Assembly (NCBI GenBank): GCA_016719385.1
Contig: JADJZA010000007.1
Location: forward strand, 682,001 to 746,000
Source of the DNA: Candidatus Microthrix subdominans
Lineage (GTDB): Bacteria; Actinomycetota; Acidimicrobiia; Acidimicrobiales; Microtrichaceae
DNA length: 64,000 nucleotides
Reading direction: 5' to 3'
Below are positions 34,438-42,018 of the stretch, one piece after another (within the stretch, counting starts at the first letter, position 1; every line of letters begins with the position of its first letter). Under the pieces are notes generated by a model that worked only from the letters and a program-made list of their open reading frames with translations, searched no databases and was not told the origin of the DNA. The position numbers and the translations under genes were made by a program.

Positions 34438-35403
34438 TCAGTTGGCGGTGGTCGAGGCCACGGCCTCGGCGAAGCGCTCCTCGGCCGGTGGACCGTCGGC
34501 GGGCATGGTGAGCAGCTCCACACCGGTCTCGGTGACCACCATCGTGTGCTCGAACTGGGCCGTGCGCTGGCCGCTGACGGTGAGGGCCGTCCAGTCGTCG
34601 TCCCACATCCACACCTCGGCCGGGCCCACCGTGATCATCGGCTCGATCGTGAACGTCATGCCAGGCTCGAGCACGGTGGTCGCCCGCGGGTCGAAGTAGT
34701 GGGGGATCTGCAGGCTGGTGTGGAATTGGTCGCCGATGCCGTGGCCGATGAACTCCCGCACGATGCCGAACCGGCCGCCGTGGCGATCGACCTCGGCCTC
34801 GATTGCCCTACCGATGTCCTGAACCCTGGCGCCAGGGGCGACCGCTCCGATGCCGGCGTGCATTGCGGCGCGGGTGACCCGCACCAGTCGTCGGCTCTCC
34901 TCGTCGACGTCGCCGACCAACACGGTGCAGCTGGTGTCGCCGTGGACCCCATCGTGAAACACGGTGATGTCGATGTTGATGATGTCGCCGTCGGTGAGGC
35001 GCCGGCTGTCGGGGATGCCGTGGCAGATGACCTCGTTGACCGAGGTGCACAGTGACTTGGGAAAGCCCCGATAGTTGAGCGGGCTGGGGTAGCTGTCGCG
35101 TGCGACGGCTGCCTCGTGACCGATCCGATCGAGCTCGTCGGTGGTGATGCCCACCTCGACGGCGGCACAGACCTCGTTGAGCACCTCGGCGGCCAAGCGG
35201 CCCGACACCCTCATGCGAGCCAGCTCGTCCTCGGTTCGCACCGCACGGCTGGTGCGCGACGACGGTTCGCCGTCGAGGGCGTACTCGGGGCGGCCGATGC
35301 CGGTTGGAACGGAGCGGCGGGGGCTGATCAGCCCGGCTTCGATCGGGCCGGAGGGCGGAGGGGTGGAGATGCGTCGCACGCGACGTCGCTTGCGTTTCAC
35401 CAT
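34438..35403 (-). CDS. map: Methionine aminopeptidase, type I
   Basis: 321 residues. A basic N-terminal extension of about 70 residues (MVKRKRRRVRR...) precedes the catalytic domain. Metal ligands are visible in NIDITVFHDGVHGDTS (two Asp), IGHGIGDQFH (His), FTIEPMI (Glu) and QFEHTMVVTE (Glu), with the substrate His in VICHGIP. It removes initiator Met from nascent proteins. The ATG at 35403 directly follows GAGGAG; a GTG one codon later is equally possible. It lies 98 bases downstream of the CIRCE-controlled fmdB-type gene on the same strand and may be partly heat-regulated through read-through. Confidence 0.93.
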   Translation of the reverse strand: MVKRKRRRVRRISTPPPSGPIEAGLISPRRSVPTGIGRPEYALDGEPSSRTSRAVRTEDELARMRVSGRLAAEVLNEVCAAVEVGITTDELDRIGHEAAVARDSYPSPLNYRGFPKSLCTSVNEVICHGIPDSRRLTDGDIINIDITVFHDGVHGDTSCTVLVGDVDEESRRLVRVTRAAMHAGIGAVAPGARVQDIGRAIEAEVDRHGGRFGIVREFIGHGIGDQFHTSLQIPHYFDPRATTVLEPGMTFTIEPMITVGPAEVWMWDDDWTALTVSGQRTAQFEHTMVVTETGVELLTMPADGPPAEERFAEAVASTTAN

Positions 35404-35501
35404 CTCCTCAGTGTGTCACGCGACGCCTCGAGCGTCGTCTCGGGCGAGGGGCCTCGCCCGGCGTCGATCGCATGGCGCCACGGCCCAGCCGCTGGGGACG
35501 G

Positions 35502-35885
35502 TCAGTCGCCGCTGGAGGCGCCGGCGGTCGACTTGGCCGGTGACTTCGAGGCGGAGTCACCCGAGCCCGAGCTCGAACCGGAGGAGCCCGAATCCGAGGA
35601 GCTCGAATCCGAGGAGCCCGAGGAGTCGGAACCGGAGGACTCGGATTTCTTCTGCTTGGCCGAGTCGGTGCTCGACGAGGTCGATGTCGACGACGAGCCG
35701 GAGCCACCGCTTCTGCTGTCGGTCTTGTAGAACCCGGAGCCCTTGAACGAGATGCCGGGGGTGGAGAAGATCTTGCGCAGGCTGCCCTTGCAGTGGGGGC
35801 ACTCGGTCAGCGCATCGTCGGTGAAGGCCTGGCGCACTTCCAACGCCTCGCCGCAGTCCCGGCATCGGTATTCATAGATTGGCAT
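35502..35885 (-). CDS. FmdB-type zinc-ribbon protein with Ser-rich tail
   Basis: 127 residues. The first 45 form the FmdB/CxxC_CxxC_SSSS zinc ribbon: MPIYEYRCRDCG, then ECPHCKG, with four cysteines. The following motif FSTPGISFKGSGFYKTD is family-typical. The last 75 residues are almost only Ser, Gly, Asp and Lys and are probably disordered. GGAG lies upstream of the ATG at 35885. The promoter carries a perfect CIRCE operator, so expression should be under HrcA. Function of the family is unsettled; regulation with chaperones suggests a role in protein quality control. Confidence 0.85.
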   Translation of the reverse strand: MPIYEYRCRDCGEALEVRQAFTDDALTECPHCKGSLRKIFSTPGISFKGSGFYKTDSRSGGSGSSSTSTSSSTDSAKQKKSESSGSDSSGSSDSSSSDSGSSGSSSGSGDSASKSPAKSTAGASSGD

Positions 35886-35903
35886 CAGGACTCCAAGAAG
35901 TGG

Positions 35904-35930
35904 TTGGCACTCGTCAACGTCGAGTGCCAA
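35904..35930 (-). promoter_or_regulatory. CIRCE operator (HrcA site)
   Basis: TTGGCACTC (35904-35912), a nine-base spacer (35913-35921) and GAGTGCCAA (35922-35930) form a perfect inverted repeat with CIRCE geometry. It sits 19-45 bases upstream of the FmdB-type start, just after the -10, where HrcA would block transcription. It is also about 50 bases from the divergent galU start. Confidence 0.9.
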
Positions 35931-35958
35931 CGATACCGGGCGCAGGATCGTTTCCCAA
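35930..35958 (-). promoter_or_regulatory. Sigma-A promoter of the FmdB-type gene
   Basis: Minus strand: -35 TTGGGA (35958-35953), 17-base spacer, -10 TATCGT (35935-35930). The -10 abuts the CIRCE element, so the transcription start falls inside the operator. Confidence 0.65.
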
Positions 35959-35968
35959 AGCGGCCCCG

Positions 35969-35974
35969 TAGGCT
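35969..35974 (+). promoter_or_regulatory. Leaderless -10 of galU (TAGGCT)
   Basis: TAGGCT followed by exactly seven bases and the ATG at 35982; no ribosome-binding site is present, so a leaderless mRNA is likely. Confidence 0.55.
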
Positions 35975-35981
35975 ACGGACC

Positions 35982-36914
35982 ATGAATCCCGATGTCGTGA
36001 ACAGCTCCGATGGAACACCACCGCCCAGCGCCGCCAAACGCGTGACCAAGGCCGTGATCCCGGCGGCCGGTTTGGGCACGCGCTTTCTTCCCGCCACCAA
36101 GGCACAGCCCAAGGAGATGTTGCCGGTTGTCGATCGGCCGGCCATCCAATACGTGGTCGAGGAGGCGGTGGCCGCCGGCATCGACGACATTTTGATCATC
36201 ACCGGTCGCAACAAGCGCAGCCTGGAGGACCACTTCGACCGCAACTTCGAACTGGAGTATCTCCTCGAGTCGAAGGGGAAGATGGAGGAGCTGAGCGAGG
36301 TGGTCGAGCTTGCCGACCTCGCCGACATCCACTTTGTGCGCCAGGGTGAACCCCTCGGCCTGGGCCACGCCGTGTCGGTCGCCCGCAAGCACATCGGCGA
36401 CAACCCGTTCGTTGTCATGCTCGGCGACGACATCATGACGCATCGACCCCCGCTGATCTCCGAAATGATGGACCTGCACGGGCGAACCGGTGGCTCGGTC
36501 ATCGCGTTGAAAGAGGTCCCTCACGAGGAGATCTCGCTGTACGGCTGCGCCGAGCCCGGCGACCGCGTCGGCGACGTCGTCGAGTTTCGGGGCGTGGTCG
36601 AGAAACCGGCGCCCGAGGATGCCCCGTCCAACCTGGCGGTCGTCGGCCGTTACCTGTTCACCCCCCGGATCTTCGAGTTTCTCGAGGACGCACAACCGGG
36701 TGTCGGGGGCGAGATCCAGCTGACCGATGCGATGGACAAGCTGTTGGCGGTCGAGCCGATGCACGGCCTGATCTTCGAATCGGGGCGCTACGACATCGGC
36801 CAGAAGATCGACTTCCTGCGGGCCACGGTCGAGATGACCCTCGAGCGGGACGATCTCGGCCCGGAGTTCGCCTCGTTTCTCGCCCGGTTGGTTGCCGAGC
36901 GGGGCCTGACGTGA
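35982..36914 (+). CDS. galU: UTP-glucose-1-phosphate uridylyltransferase
   Basis: 310 residues. The nucleotidyltransferase signature GLGTRFLPATKAQPKEM (about residues 30-47) and FVMLGDD-type motif VVMLGDDI (about 143) are present, with VEKPAPEDAPSNLAVVGRY and the C-terminal GRYDIGQKIDFL. Makes UDP-glucose from UTP and glucose 1-phosphate for glycan and cell-envelope synthesis. Its stop overlaps the moeA start in a GTGA, so the two are translationally coupled, an arrangement conserved in actinobacteria. The promoter appears leaderless. It is divergent from the CIRCE-controlled fmdB-type gene. Confidence 0.95.
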   Translation: MNPDVVNSSDGTPPPSAAKRVTKAVIPAAGLGTRFLPATKAQPKEMLPVVDRPAIQYVVEEAVAAGIDDILIITGRNKRSLEDHFDRNFELEYLLESKGKMEELSEVVELADLADIHFVRQGEPLGLGHAVSVARKHIGDNPFVVMLGDDIMTHRPPLISEMMDLHGRTGGSVIALKEVPHEEISLYGCAEPGDRVGDVVEFRGVVEKPAPEDAPSNLAVVGRYLFTPRIFEFLEDAQPGVGGEIQLTDAMDKLLAVEPMHGLIFESGRYDIGQKIDFLRATVEMTLERDDLGPEFASFLARLVAERGLT

Positions 36915-38146
36915 CCCCACTCGACGAGGCGCGCTCGTTCGTTGTTGGCCTGGGGTCGAAGCTCGGGAGCGTCGAGGTGCCCGTCGCCGACGCCGACGGC
37001 CTGGTGCTCGCCGAGGACGTGGTCGCAACAGAACCCGTCCCCGGCGACGACAACGCGGCGATGGACGGCTGGGGCCTGCGATCGGCCGATGCCACCGAAC
37101 CGGGCGCGACCCTGCGGGTCGTCGGACGCCAGATGGCCGGCCTGGCCGACCCGGGCCTGACGGTCGGCCCAGGCGAGGCGGTGCGCATCATGACCGGGGC
37201 GCCCATTCCGGCCGGGGTCGATGCGGTGGAGATGGTGGAGCGGACCTCGGTGAGCGACGGAAACGACCGGAACGAAGCGGTCACCTTTGAGCTCTCCGTG
37301 CCGGTCGGGCAGTTCATCCGACGGGCCGGCGAGGATGTGTCGCCCGGCCAGCGTGTGCTGCCCGCCGGGACCCGGCTCACCCCCGCCGCCATCGGGGTGG
37401 CGGTCTCGGTCGGCCGTCGGCGGGTGACGGTCGTCCGACGCCCCCGGGTCGGTGTCGTGTCGACCGGCGACGAGCTGGTGACCGAGGACCGGCCGCTGCG
37501 GACGGGCGAGCTGCGCGACTCGAACCGCCCGGGGTTGTTGGCAGCGGTGGCCCGGATGGGCGCGGAGGCGGTCGATCTGGGACGGGTGCCCGACGACGAG
37601 GCGTTGATCGAGGCAGCACTGCTGCGAGGGGCCGAGGACTGCGACCTCGTCCTCAGCTCCGGCGGGGTGTCGATGGGGGATGCCGACCTGGTCAAGGTGA
37701 TCCTCGCTCGACTCGGCGACATGCGCTGGATGCAGGTGGCGATCAAGCCGGCCAAGCCACTGGCCGCCGGCACGGTTGGATCGACCCCGGTGGTGGGCCT
37801 GCCGGGCAACCCGGTGTCGTCGCACGTGTCCTTCATGTTGTTCGCCGCCCCGTTGATCGCCCGCTTGGCCGGTCGAAACGATCCGATCCTGCGGCTGCGG
37901 GCGACGCTGGTCGACGGGCTGGCCGGTCGACCGGCCGCCGAGGTGAATGGCCGGGTGGACGAGCGCACCCACTTCACCAGGGTGCTGGTCGAGTCGGACG
38001 ATGAGGGCGTCTGGACCGCCCGGTCGGCGGGAGGGCAGGGCAGCCATCAACTGTCGACGATGGCGCTGGCCAATGGACTGGCGACCCAACCGGGCGGGGT
38101 GGCGATCGAGCCCGGCGCCGAGGCGACCATCCTGATGTTGCCGTGA
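36911..38146 (+). CDS. moeA: Molybdopterin molybdenumtransferase / gephyrin-like protein (MoeA or Glp)
   Basis: 411 residues. MoeA landmarks: AAMDGWGL near residue 50, RIMTGAPIP, STGDELV (about 185), SSGGVSMGDADLVK (about 250), KPAKPLAAG and GLPGNPVSSH. MoeA inserts molybdate into adenylylated molybdopterin. In corynebacteria the homologue encoded after galU, Glp, instead binds FtsZ and the membrane receptor GlpR. Here the gene is coupled to galU, but moaA and moaC follow and a GlpR-like gene comes a little later, so either or both roles are possible. The start GTG overlaps the galU stop. Confidence 0.88.
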   Translation: MTPLDEARSFVVGLGSKLGSVEVPVADADGLVLAEDVVATEPVPGDDNAAMDGWGLRSADATEPGATLRVVGRQMAGLADPGLTVGPGEAVRIMTGAPIPAGVDAVEMVERTSVSDGNDRNEAVTFELSVPVGQFIRRAGEDVSPGQRVLPAGTRLTPAAIGVAVSVGRRRVTVVRRPRVGVVSTGDELVTEDRPLRTGELRDSNRPGLLAAVARMGAEAVDLGRVPDDEALIEAALLRGAEDCDLVLSSGGVSMGDADLVKVILARLGDMRWMQVAIKPAKPLAAGTVGSTPVVGLPGNPVSSHVSFMLFAAPLIARLAGRNDPILRLRATLVDGLAGRPAAEVNGRVDERTHFTRVLVESDDEGVWTARSAGGQGSHQLSTMALANGLATQPGGVAIEPGAEATILMLP

Positions 38147-38170
38147 GGAAGCGAGCCGGGAACTCCGGCA

Positions 38171-38176
38171 TAGGGT
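38171..38176 (+). promoter_or_regulatory. Leaderless -10 of moaA (TAGGGT)
   Basis: TAGGGT, seven bases, then GTG 38184. This favours GTG 38184 over the GTG at 38175, which would overlap the -10 region. Confidence 0.55.
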
Positions 38177-38183
38177 GGACGCC

Positions 38184-39179
38184 GTGCAACAGCTGAGCGA
38201 CACCTTCGGGCGGGTCCACCGCGACCTGCGTATCTCGGTGACCGATCGCTGCAACTTTCGCTGTACCTACTGCATGCCCGCCGAAGGGATGGAGTGGTTG
38301 CCTCGCGGTGAGGTGCTGAGCTTCGAGGAGATCGAGCGCCTGGCGTCGCTGCTCGTCCAGCGCTACGGGTTTGACTCGATCCGGTTGACCGGCGGCGAGC
38401 CGACCGTGCGGGCCCACCTGCCCCGGTTGGTCGAACGGCTGTCCCGCCTCGGCGTCGACCTGTCGCTGACGACCAACGGCGCCACCCTGTCGCTGCTCGC
38501 ATCGGCGCTGGCCGACGCCGGACTGGCCCGGATCAACGTCTCGCTCGACACGCTGCGCAGCGACCGCTTTGTGGAGATGACCCGCCGCGATTCCTTCGAC
38601 GCCGTGATCGATGGCATCCGATCGGCCAAGTTGGCGGGGCTCGACCCGGTGAAGATCAACGTGGTGGCGATGGCGGGCGTCAACGACGACGAGCTGGTCG
38701 ATTTCGCCCGGTTCGGTCGTACCGAGGGGGTGGAGGTGCGGTTCATCGAGTTCATGCCCCTCGACGCTGATGGGGCATGGCAGCGCTCGGCGGTGCTCAG
38801 CCAGGCCGACATCGTTGCGCGTATCGACGAGGTGTACCCGTTGGTGGCGATCCCGAAGGGCAACGCTCCGGCCGAGCGCTTTGCGTTCGCCGACGGTGGG
38901 GGAGCACCGGGGGGTACCCACATCGGGGTGATCGCCTCGGTCACCCAGCCGTTCTGCGCCACGTGCGACCGAGTGCGCCTCACCGCTGATGGCAAGCTGC
39001 GCAACTGCTTGTTCTCGGCCGACGAAACCGACCTTCGAGCGCTGCTGCGCGCCGGCGCCGGCGACGATGAAGTGGCGGCGGCGATCGAGGGGTGCGTCGA
39101 GGACAAACGCGCCGGCCATGCGATTGGCCAGGTCAACTTCATCCGGCCGAGTCGATCGATGAGTCAGATCGGCGGGTAA
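38184..39179 (+). CDS. moaA: GTP 3',8-cyclase
   Basis: 331 residues. Radical-SAM cluster motif in DRCNFRCTYCMP (CxxxCxxC, about residues 23-31), SAM-binding RLTGGEPTVR, and the second 4Fe-4S site near the C-terminus (FCATCDRVRL and, 14 residues later, NCLF). The conserved C-terminal double Gly (SQIGG) is present; it activates the enzyme when inserted in the active site. Catalyses the first step of molybdenum cofactor synthesis from GTP. It has its own leaderless promoter 25-30 bases after the moeA stop, and is followed by moaC, the next enzyme of the pathway. Confidence 0.96.
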   Translation: MQQLSDTFGRVHRDLRISVTDRCNFRCTYCMPAEGMEWLPRGEVLSFEEIERLASLLVQRYGFDSIRLTGGEPTVRAHLPRLVERLSRLGVDLSLTTNGATLSLLASALADAGLARINVSLDTLRSDRFVEMTRRDSFDAVIDGIRSAKLAGLDPVKINVVAMAGVNDDELVDFARFGRTEGVEVRFIEFMPLDADGAWQRSAVLSQADIVARIDEVYPLVAIPKGNAPAERFAFADGGGAPGGTHIGVIASVTQPFCATCDRVRLTADGKLRNCLFSADETDLRALLRAGAGDDEVAAAIEGCVEDKRAGHAIGQVNFIRPSRSMSQIGG

Positions 39180-39209
39180 CGGCCTGGTACACGACCCTGA
39201 CGGGCTGAG

Positions 39210-39215
39210 TATCCT
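39210..39215 (+). promoter_or_regulatory. Leaderless -10 of moaC (TATCCT)
   Basis: TATCCT, then seven bases, then ATG 39223. Confidence 0.55.
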
Positions 39216-39222
39216 CGCCGCC

Positions 39223-39762
39223 ATGGTCGAACAGCCGCTGACCCACCTCGACCCGTTGGGGCGAGCCCGCATGGTTGACGTCACCCAGAAGGAGGTCTCC
39301 GCCCGCCGGGCCACCGCCCGTGGGCGGGTGCTGATGACCCCCGAGACGACCGCGCTGATCGCCCGGGGTGAGGTGTCGAAGGGCGACGTGCTGGCGGTGG
39401 CGCGCGTGGCGGGGATCCAGGCGGCGAAGCGGACGAGCGACCTCATCCCGCTGTGCCACCCGGTGGGGATCGGCGGGATCCTGATCAACTTCCGCATCGA
39501 CGACGCCTGGGTCGAGGTCGAAGCTCGGGTGGAGACCGTCGACCGCACCGGCGTCGAAATGGAAGCGTTAACCGCCGTCTCGGTCGCCTGTTTGACGATC
39601 TATGACATGTGTAAATCGGTCGACAGGGCGATGACGCTGGGCGAGATCACCTTGTGGGAGAAGACCGGGGGTCGCTCCGGTGCGTACCGTCGCCAGGGCG
39701 ACGAGGTTGGCGAGGGGCGCGATGGACCGGGCTCCAGCGGCTCCGCGACCTTTGACCGATGA
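39223..39762 (+). CDS. moaC: Cyclic pyranopterin monophosphate synthase
   Basis: 179 residues. DLIPLCHPVGI (about residue 80), VETVDRTGVEMEALTAVSVACLTIYDMCKS and the following Asp-Arg carry the conserved active-site residues of MoaC, which converts the MoaA product to cPMP. The core ends at about residue 157 and a hydrophilic Gly/Asp tail of about 20 residues follows. ATG 39223 is supported by the TATCCT -10 at seven-base spacing. It lies 43 bases after moaA. Other Moco genes (moaD, moaE, moaB/mog) are not in the window. Confidence 0.95.
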   Translation: MVEQPLTHLDPLGRARMVDVTQKEVSARRATARGRVLMTPETTALIARGEVSKGDVLAVARVAGIQAAKRTSDLIPLCHPVGIGGILINFRIDDAWVEVEARVETVDRTGVEMEALTAVSVACLTIYDMCKSVDRAMTLGEITLWEKTGGRSGAYRRQGDEVGEGRDGPGSSGSATFDR

Positions 39763-40166
39763 GAATTTCACGCGTGTAGTTACGTCATCTTCTCGTCACG
39801 TTGCGTGGCGGAACCCGCCGGGTCCAAGCGGCGAGCGCATCCGTTTCGTCACCGGCCGAGGCCCTGGTTGCGGGGCATACGCGCGCTGAACGCCCCGAAT
39901 TCTGAATGAGGTATCCGGTGAAAGTGCCCAGTGTGGGCAAGGAATCTGGGTCGATGTGACCGGTGTCTATGCCAGAGGTCGGCTCATGGCATGTGTGCCC
40001 GACTACCCGTAGCCACCCGTATGGCGTACGTGTTACAGTTCGTGGTCGTAAAGCAATGATCCAGATGCCCTGCGAGGCCGGGTCACCCTCCGACACCCCC
40101 CGAATGGTGCCGGTATCCACCAACCAGCGCGCCACGGTTTCTACCGTGGACAGAGTCCAGGAGTAC
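39763..40166. other. 404-base intergenic region between moaC and the GlpR-like gene
   Basis: No convincing gene. A possible sigma-A promoter lies at its left end: TTGACC (39752-39757), 17 bases, TGTAGT (39775-39780), which overlaps the end of moaC. A second -10-like TACAGT is at 40034-40039. CACGCGTG (39769-39776) is a short palindrome. An open frame runs from 39963 into the downstream gene but without codon-usage or start support. A long leader or small RNA is possible. Confidence 0.4.
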
Positions 40167-40916
40167 ATGGATCACGTGAGGAACCCTACGGTGCTGGTGT
40201 TGTTGGGATTGGCTGTGGTGTGGGCACTCGTGCTCACCCCGGATCTGGTGCGCATGTATCGCCAGACCACGTCGCGCCGTCCCACCGGTCTGCGGAGCGT
40301 GACCCAGCCGGTCTCACGCCGGTCGTCCTCGGGCACCATGGGCGGTTTTGCTTCGCCGTCGACGCGATCCAGCGGTTCGGCCCTGACATCGATGAGCCGA
40401 ACCCAGGCCCAGCAGCGGCGGTCGATGGTGTTGTTCGCATTGCTCGTGTTGTGCGTGCTCACCCTGATGGGTGGCGTGCTGATGGGCGGCTCGGTGTGGG
40501 GCGTCCACTTGGCTCTCGACGCCGCCCTGGTCGGCTACGTCTACCTGCTCGCCACCCGCGCCAGTAACGCTCGGGCCTCCAATGCTCAGCGCGCCTCACG
40601 CACCGTTCGCCGCCAAGCCGACCAGCAGCGCCCTTCCTACCTGCAGCGACCGGCCGCCCCCGCCCCGATCATGGGTGCCGTCGGAGAGGTGTTCTATCTC
40701 GACGACGCCCGGCCTGGTAACGCGGTGGCCGGCTACGTCGACGAGGCCTACCCCGCCGAGCCGGCCGCCTACTACGAGGACGAGTACGCCCCGGTGGCCA
40801 ACTACGAGGACTACGTCGTCGAGGCGGCCTACTACGACGAGGCCCCTGTCGCTGACGGCTATAACGAGGAGTGGGCAGAGCCGCACCAGCAACTGCCCCG
40901 CTCGGTTGGCTGGTAA
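40167..40916 (+). CDS. GlpR/SepX-like divisome membrane protein
   Basis: 249 residues. One N-terminal helix (VLVLLGLAVVWALVLTPDLVR, residues about 8-28), a basic Ser/Arg-rich cytoplasmic loop, two close helices (about 87-107 and 110-130; HLALDAALVGYVYLL), and an acidic, Tyr/Glu-rich C-terminal tail. This topology, the DLVR motif after the first helix and the position after galU-moeA resemble Corynebacterium GlpR, the receptor of gephyrin-like Glp, and Streptomyces SepX; both act in cell division. GGAG sits close before ATG 40167; GTG 40146 is an alternative start. The assignment rests on topology, short motifs and context. Confidence 0.62.
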   Translation: MDHVRNPTVLVLLGLAVVWALVLTPDLVRMYRQTTSRRPTGLRSVTQPVSRRSSSGTMGGFASPSTRSSGSALTSMSRTQAQQRRSMVLFALLVLCVLTLMGGVLMGGSVWGVHLALDAALVGYVYLLATRASNARASNAQRASRTVRRQADQQRPSYLQRPAAPAPIMGAVGEVFYLDDARPGNAVAGYVDEAYPAEPAAYYEDEYAPVANYEDYVVEAAYYDEAPVADGYNEEWAEPHQQLPRSVGW

Positions 40917-41033
40917 CCACTCCACGACGCATCCCGCTCGGTGCACGAGGGTGGGCTGAAGGTGGTCCGGGCACTGGTCAAGAAGCAGCCTTGAGCCCCT
41001 TCGCCGATGGGCGTCGATGCTGTGGGGGCCGAT

Positions 41034-41039
41034 AGTATT
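41034..41039 (+). promoter_or_regulatory. -10 element (TAGTAT) of the tRNA gene
   Basis: TAGTAT lies 14 bases before the mature tRNA 5' end. No clear -35. Confidence 0.45.
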
Positions 41040-41053
41040 GCTGTCCCATCCAT

Positions 41054-41130
41054 GGGGGTGTAGCTCAGTTGGCTAGAGCGCATCGTTCGCAACGATGAGG
41101 TCGTGGGTTCGATTCCCATCACCTCCACCA
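41054..41130 (+). tRNA. tRNA-Ala (anticodon CGC)
   Basis: A complete cloverleaf: acceptor GGGGGTG pairs with CACCTCC, including the G3-U70 wobble that is the alanine identity element. The anticodon stem is CATCG/CGATG with loop TTCGCAA, giving anticodon CGC (codon GCG). The T arm has GTGGG/CCCAC around TTCGATT. The 3' CCA (41128-41130) is encoded. A strong hairpin terminator follows 35 bases downstream. Confidence 0.97.
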
Positions 41131-41164
41131 TGGCGTTGACCCACTGTGAGCGGGTCGACGCGCA

Positions 41165-41198
41165 ACGGCCCCCAAACACCTGAGTGTTCGGGGGCCGT
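41165..41198. terminator. Strong hairpin terminator after the tRNA gene
   Basis: ACGGCCCCC pairs with GGGGGCCGT and, inside it, AACAC with GTGTT around a CTGA loop, about 14 base pairs in all. It lies between the tRNA (+) and the convergent HTH gene (-) and can act in both directions. Confidence 0.75.
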
Positions 41199-41234
41199 GA
41201 CGCGTGTGCGATGCGCCTGCAAGCGGCGCAGCGA

Positions 41235-41813
41235 TCAGGCGGTGGTGAACAGGTTGGGGGCGCGGCCCCGGCTGGCGTGGTTGGGGTCGGCACCCAGCGA
41301 CTTCACCTTGTTGGACGCCACCAGTTCGTCGACGACCTTTCGCACGGTGCCGATGCTGGCGCCGGTCGTCGACTCAATGTCGTTGTAGGTCCACTCTCCG
41401 GATCGACCGAGTACGTGGGTCGACACCGTGGCCGCATTGACCCGCTGGGAACGAACCGTAGGAGCCTTGGTGCTCTTGGCGGCTCTCACATCAAATCCGG
41501 CGAGGGACAGCACCTCGGAAGGAACCCCCTGGCGCCGAAACGCGCCGGCGGTGATGTGCTCCGAGTCGGCGAACGCCTTGGCGACCGAAATGAACGATTG
41601 AGCGATCGCTTCGCCGTCGGTGCTCTGCGCCCGATCGAGTTCTGATTCCAAGCGAAGTCGCTCGATCTGGTCGTCGGTGCTGCTCAATTGCTCCTGTATT
41701 TCGTTGACGCGATCGTGATCGATCACCGAAGACGGGTCGCCGAGGTAGTTGAGGTACCGACGTACCACATCCTCGGGGTTGGATGATTCTGAATTCAATT
41801 TCTTTGGAGCCAT
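41235..41813 (-). CDS. Putative winged-helix DNA-binding protein
   Basis: 192 residues, family not recognised. The N-terminal half is helical and charged, with a coiled-coil-like stretch (NEIQEQLSSTDDQIERLRLE). The C-terminal half has a helix-turn-helix pattern: WTYNDIESTTGASIGTVRKVVDELV, followed by a beta-wing with a conserved-looking RGRAPNLF. That resembles winged-helix transcription factors or replication-associated proteins. Codon usage is somewhat less GC-rich than neighbours. The gene is isolated: terminator on one side and about 200 bases without genes on the other. Confidence 0.6.
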   Translation of the reverse strand: MAPKKLNSESSNPEDVVRRYLNYLGDPSSVIDHDRVNEIQEQLSSTDDQIERLRLESELDRAQSTDGEAIAQSFISVAKAFADSEHITAGAFRRQGVPSEVLSLAGFDVRAAKSTKAPTVRSQRVNAATVSTHVLGRSGEWTYNDIESTTGASIGTVRKVVDELVASNKVKSLGADPNHASRGRAPNLFTTA

Positions 41814-42018
41814 GCAATCACTCTACGTGCAAGCACCAGAAAATGCATCCTCAACGGTCGTTGGCCGTTGATCACGCACGCAGACTCCGACCTGGGCTAT
41901 TCATACATCGAGCCGGGTCGTGGGCTTGGACGACATCCGCCACTCGTCAGTGGGGCTGTGGTTGACTAACGAGCGCTAGGTACGCGGGCGGAACCGCACC
42001 ACAGAGAGGCGCGCGCCC

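Noticed and set aside
41054..41130. tRNA-Ala as an integration site for a mobile element
   Set aside because: No integrase, no direct repeat of the tRNA 3' end and no change of gene content nearby were seen.
41814..42018. A short gene between the HTH gene and the MBOAT gene
   Set aside because: A 60-codon frame exists but has no ribosome-binding site, no motif and a composition unlike neighbouring genes.
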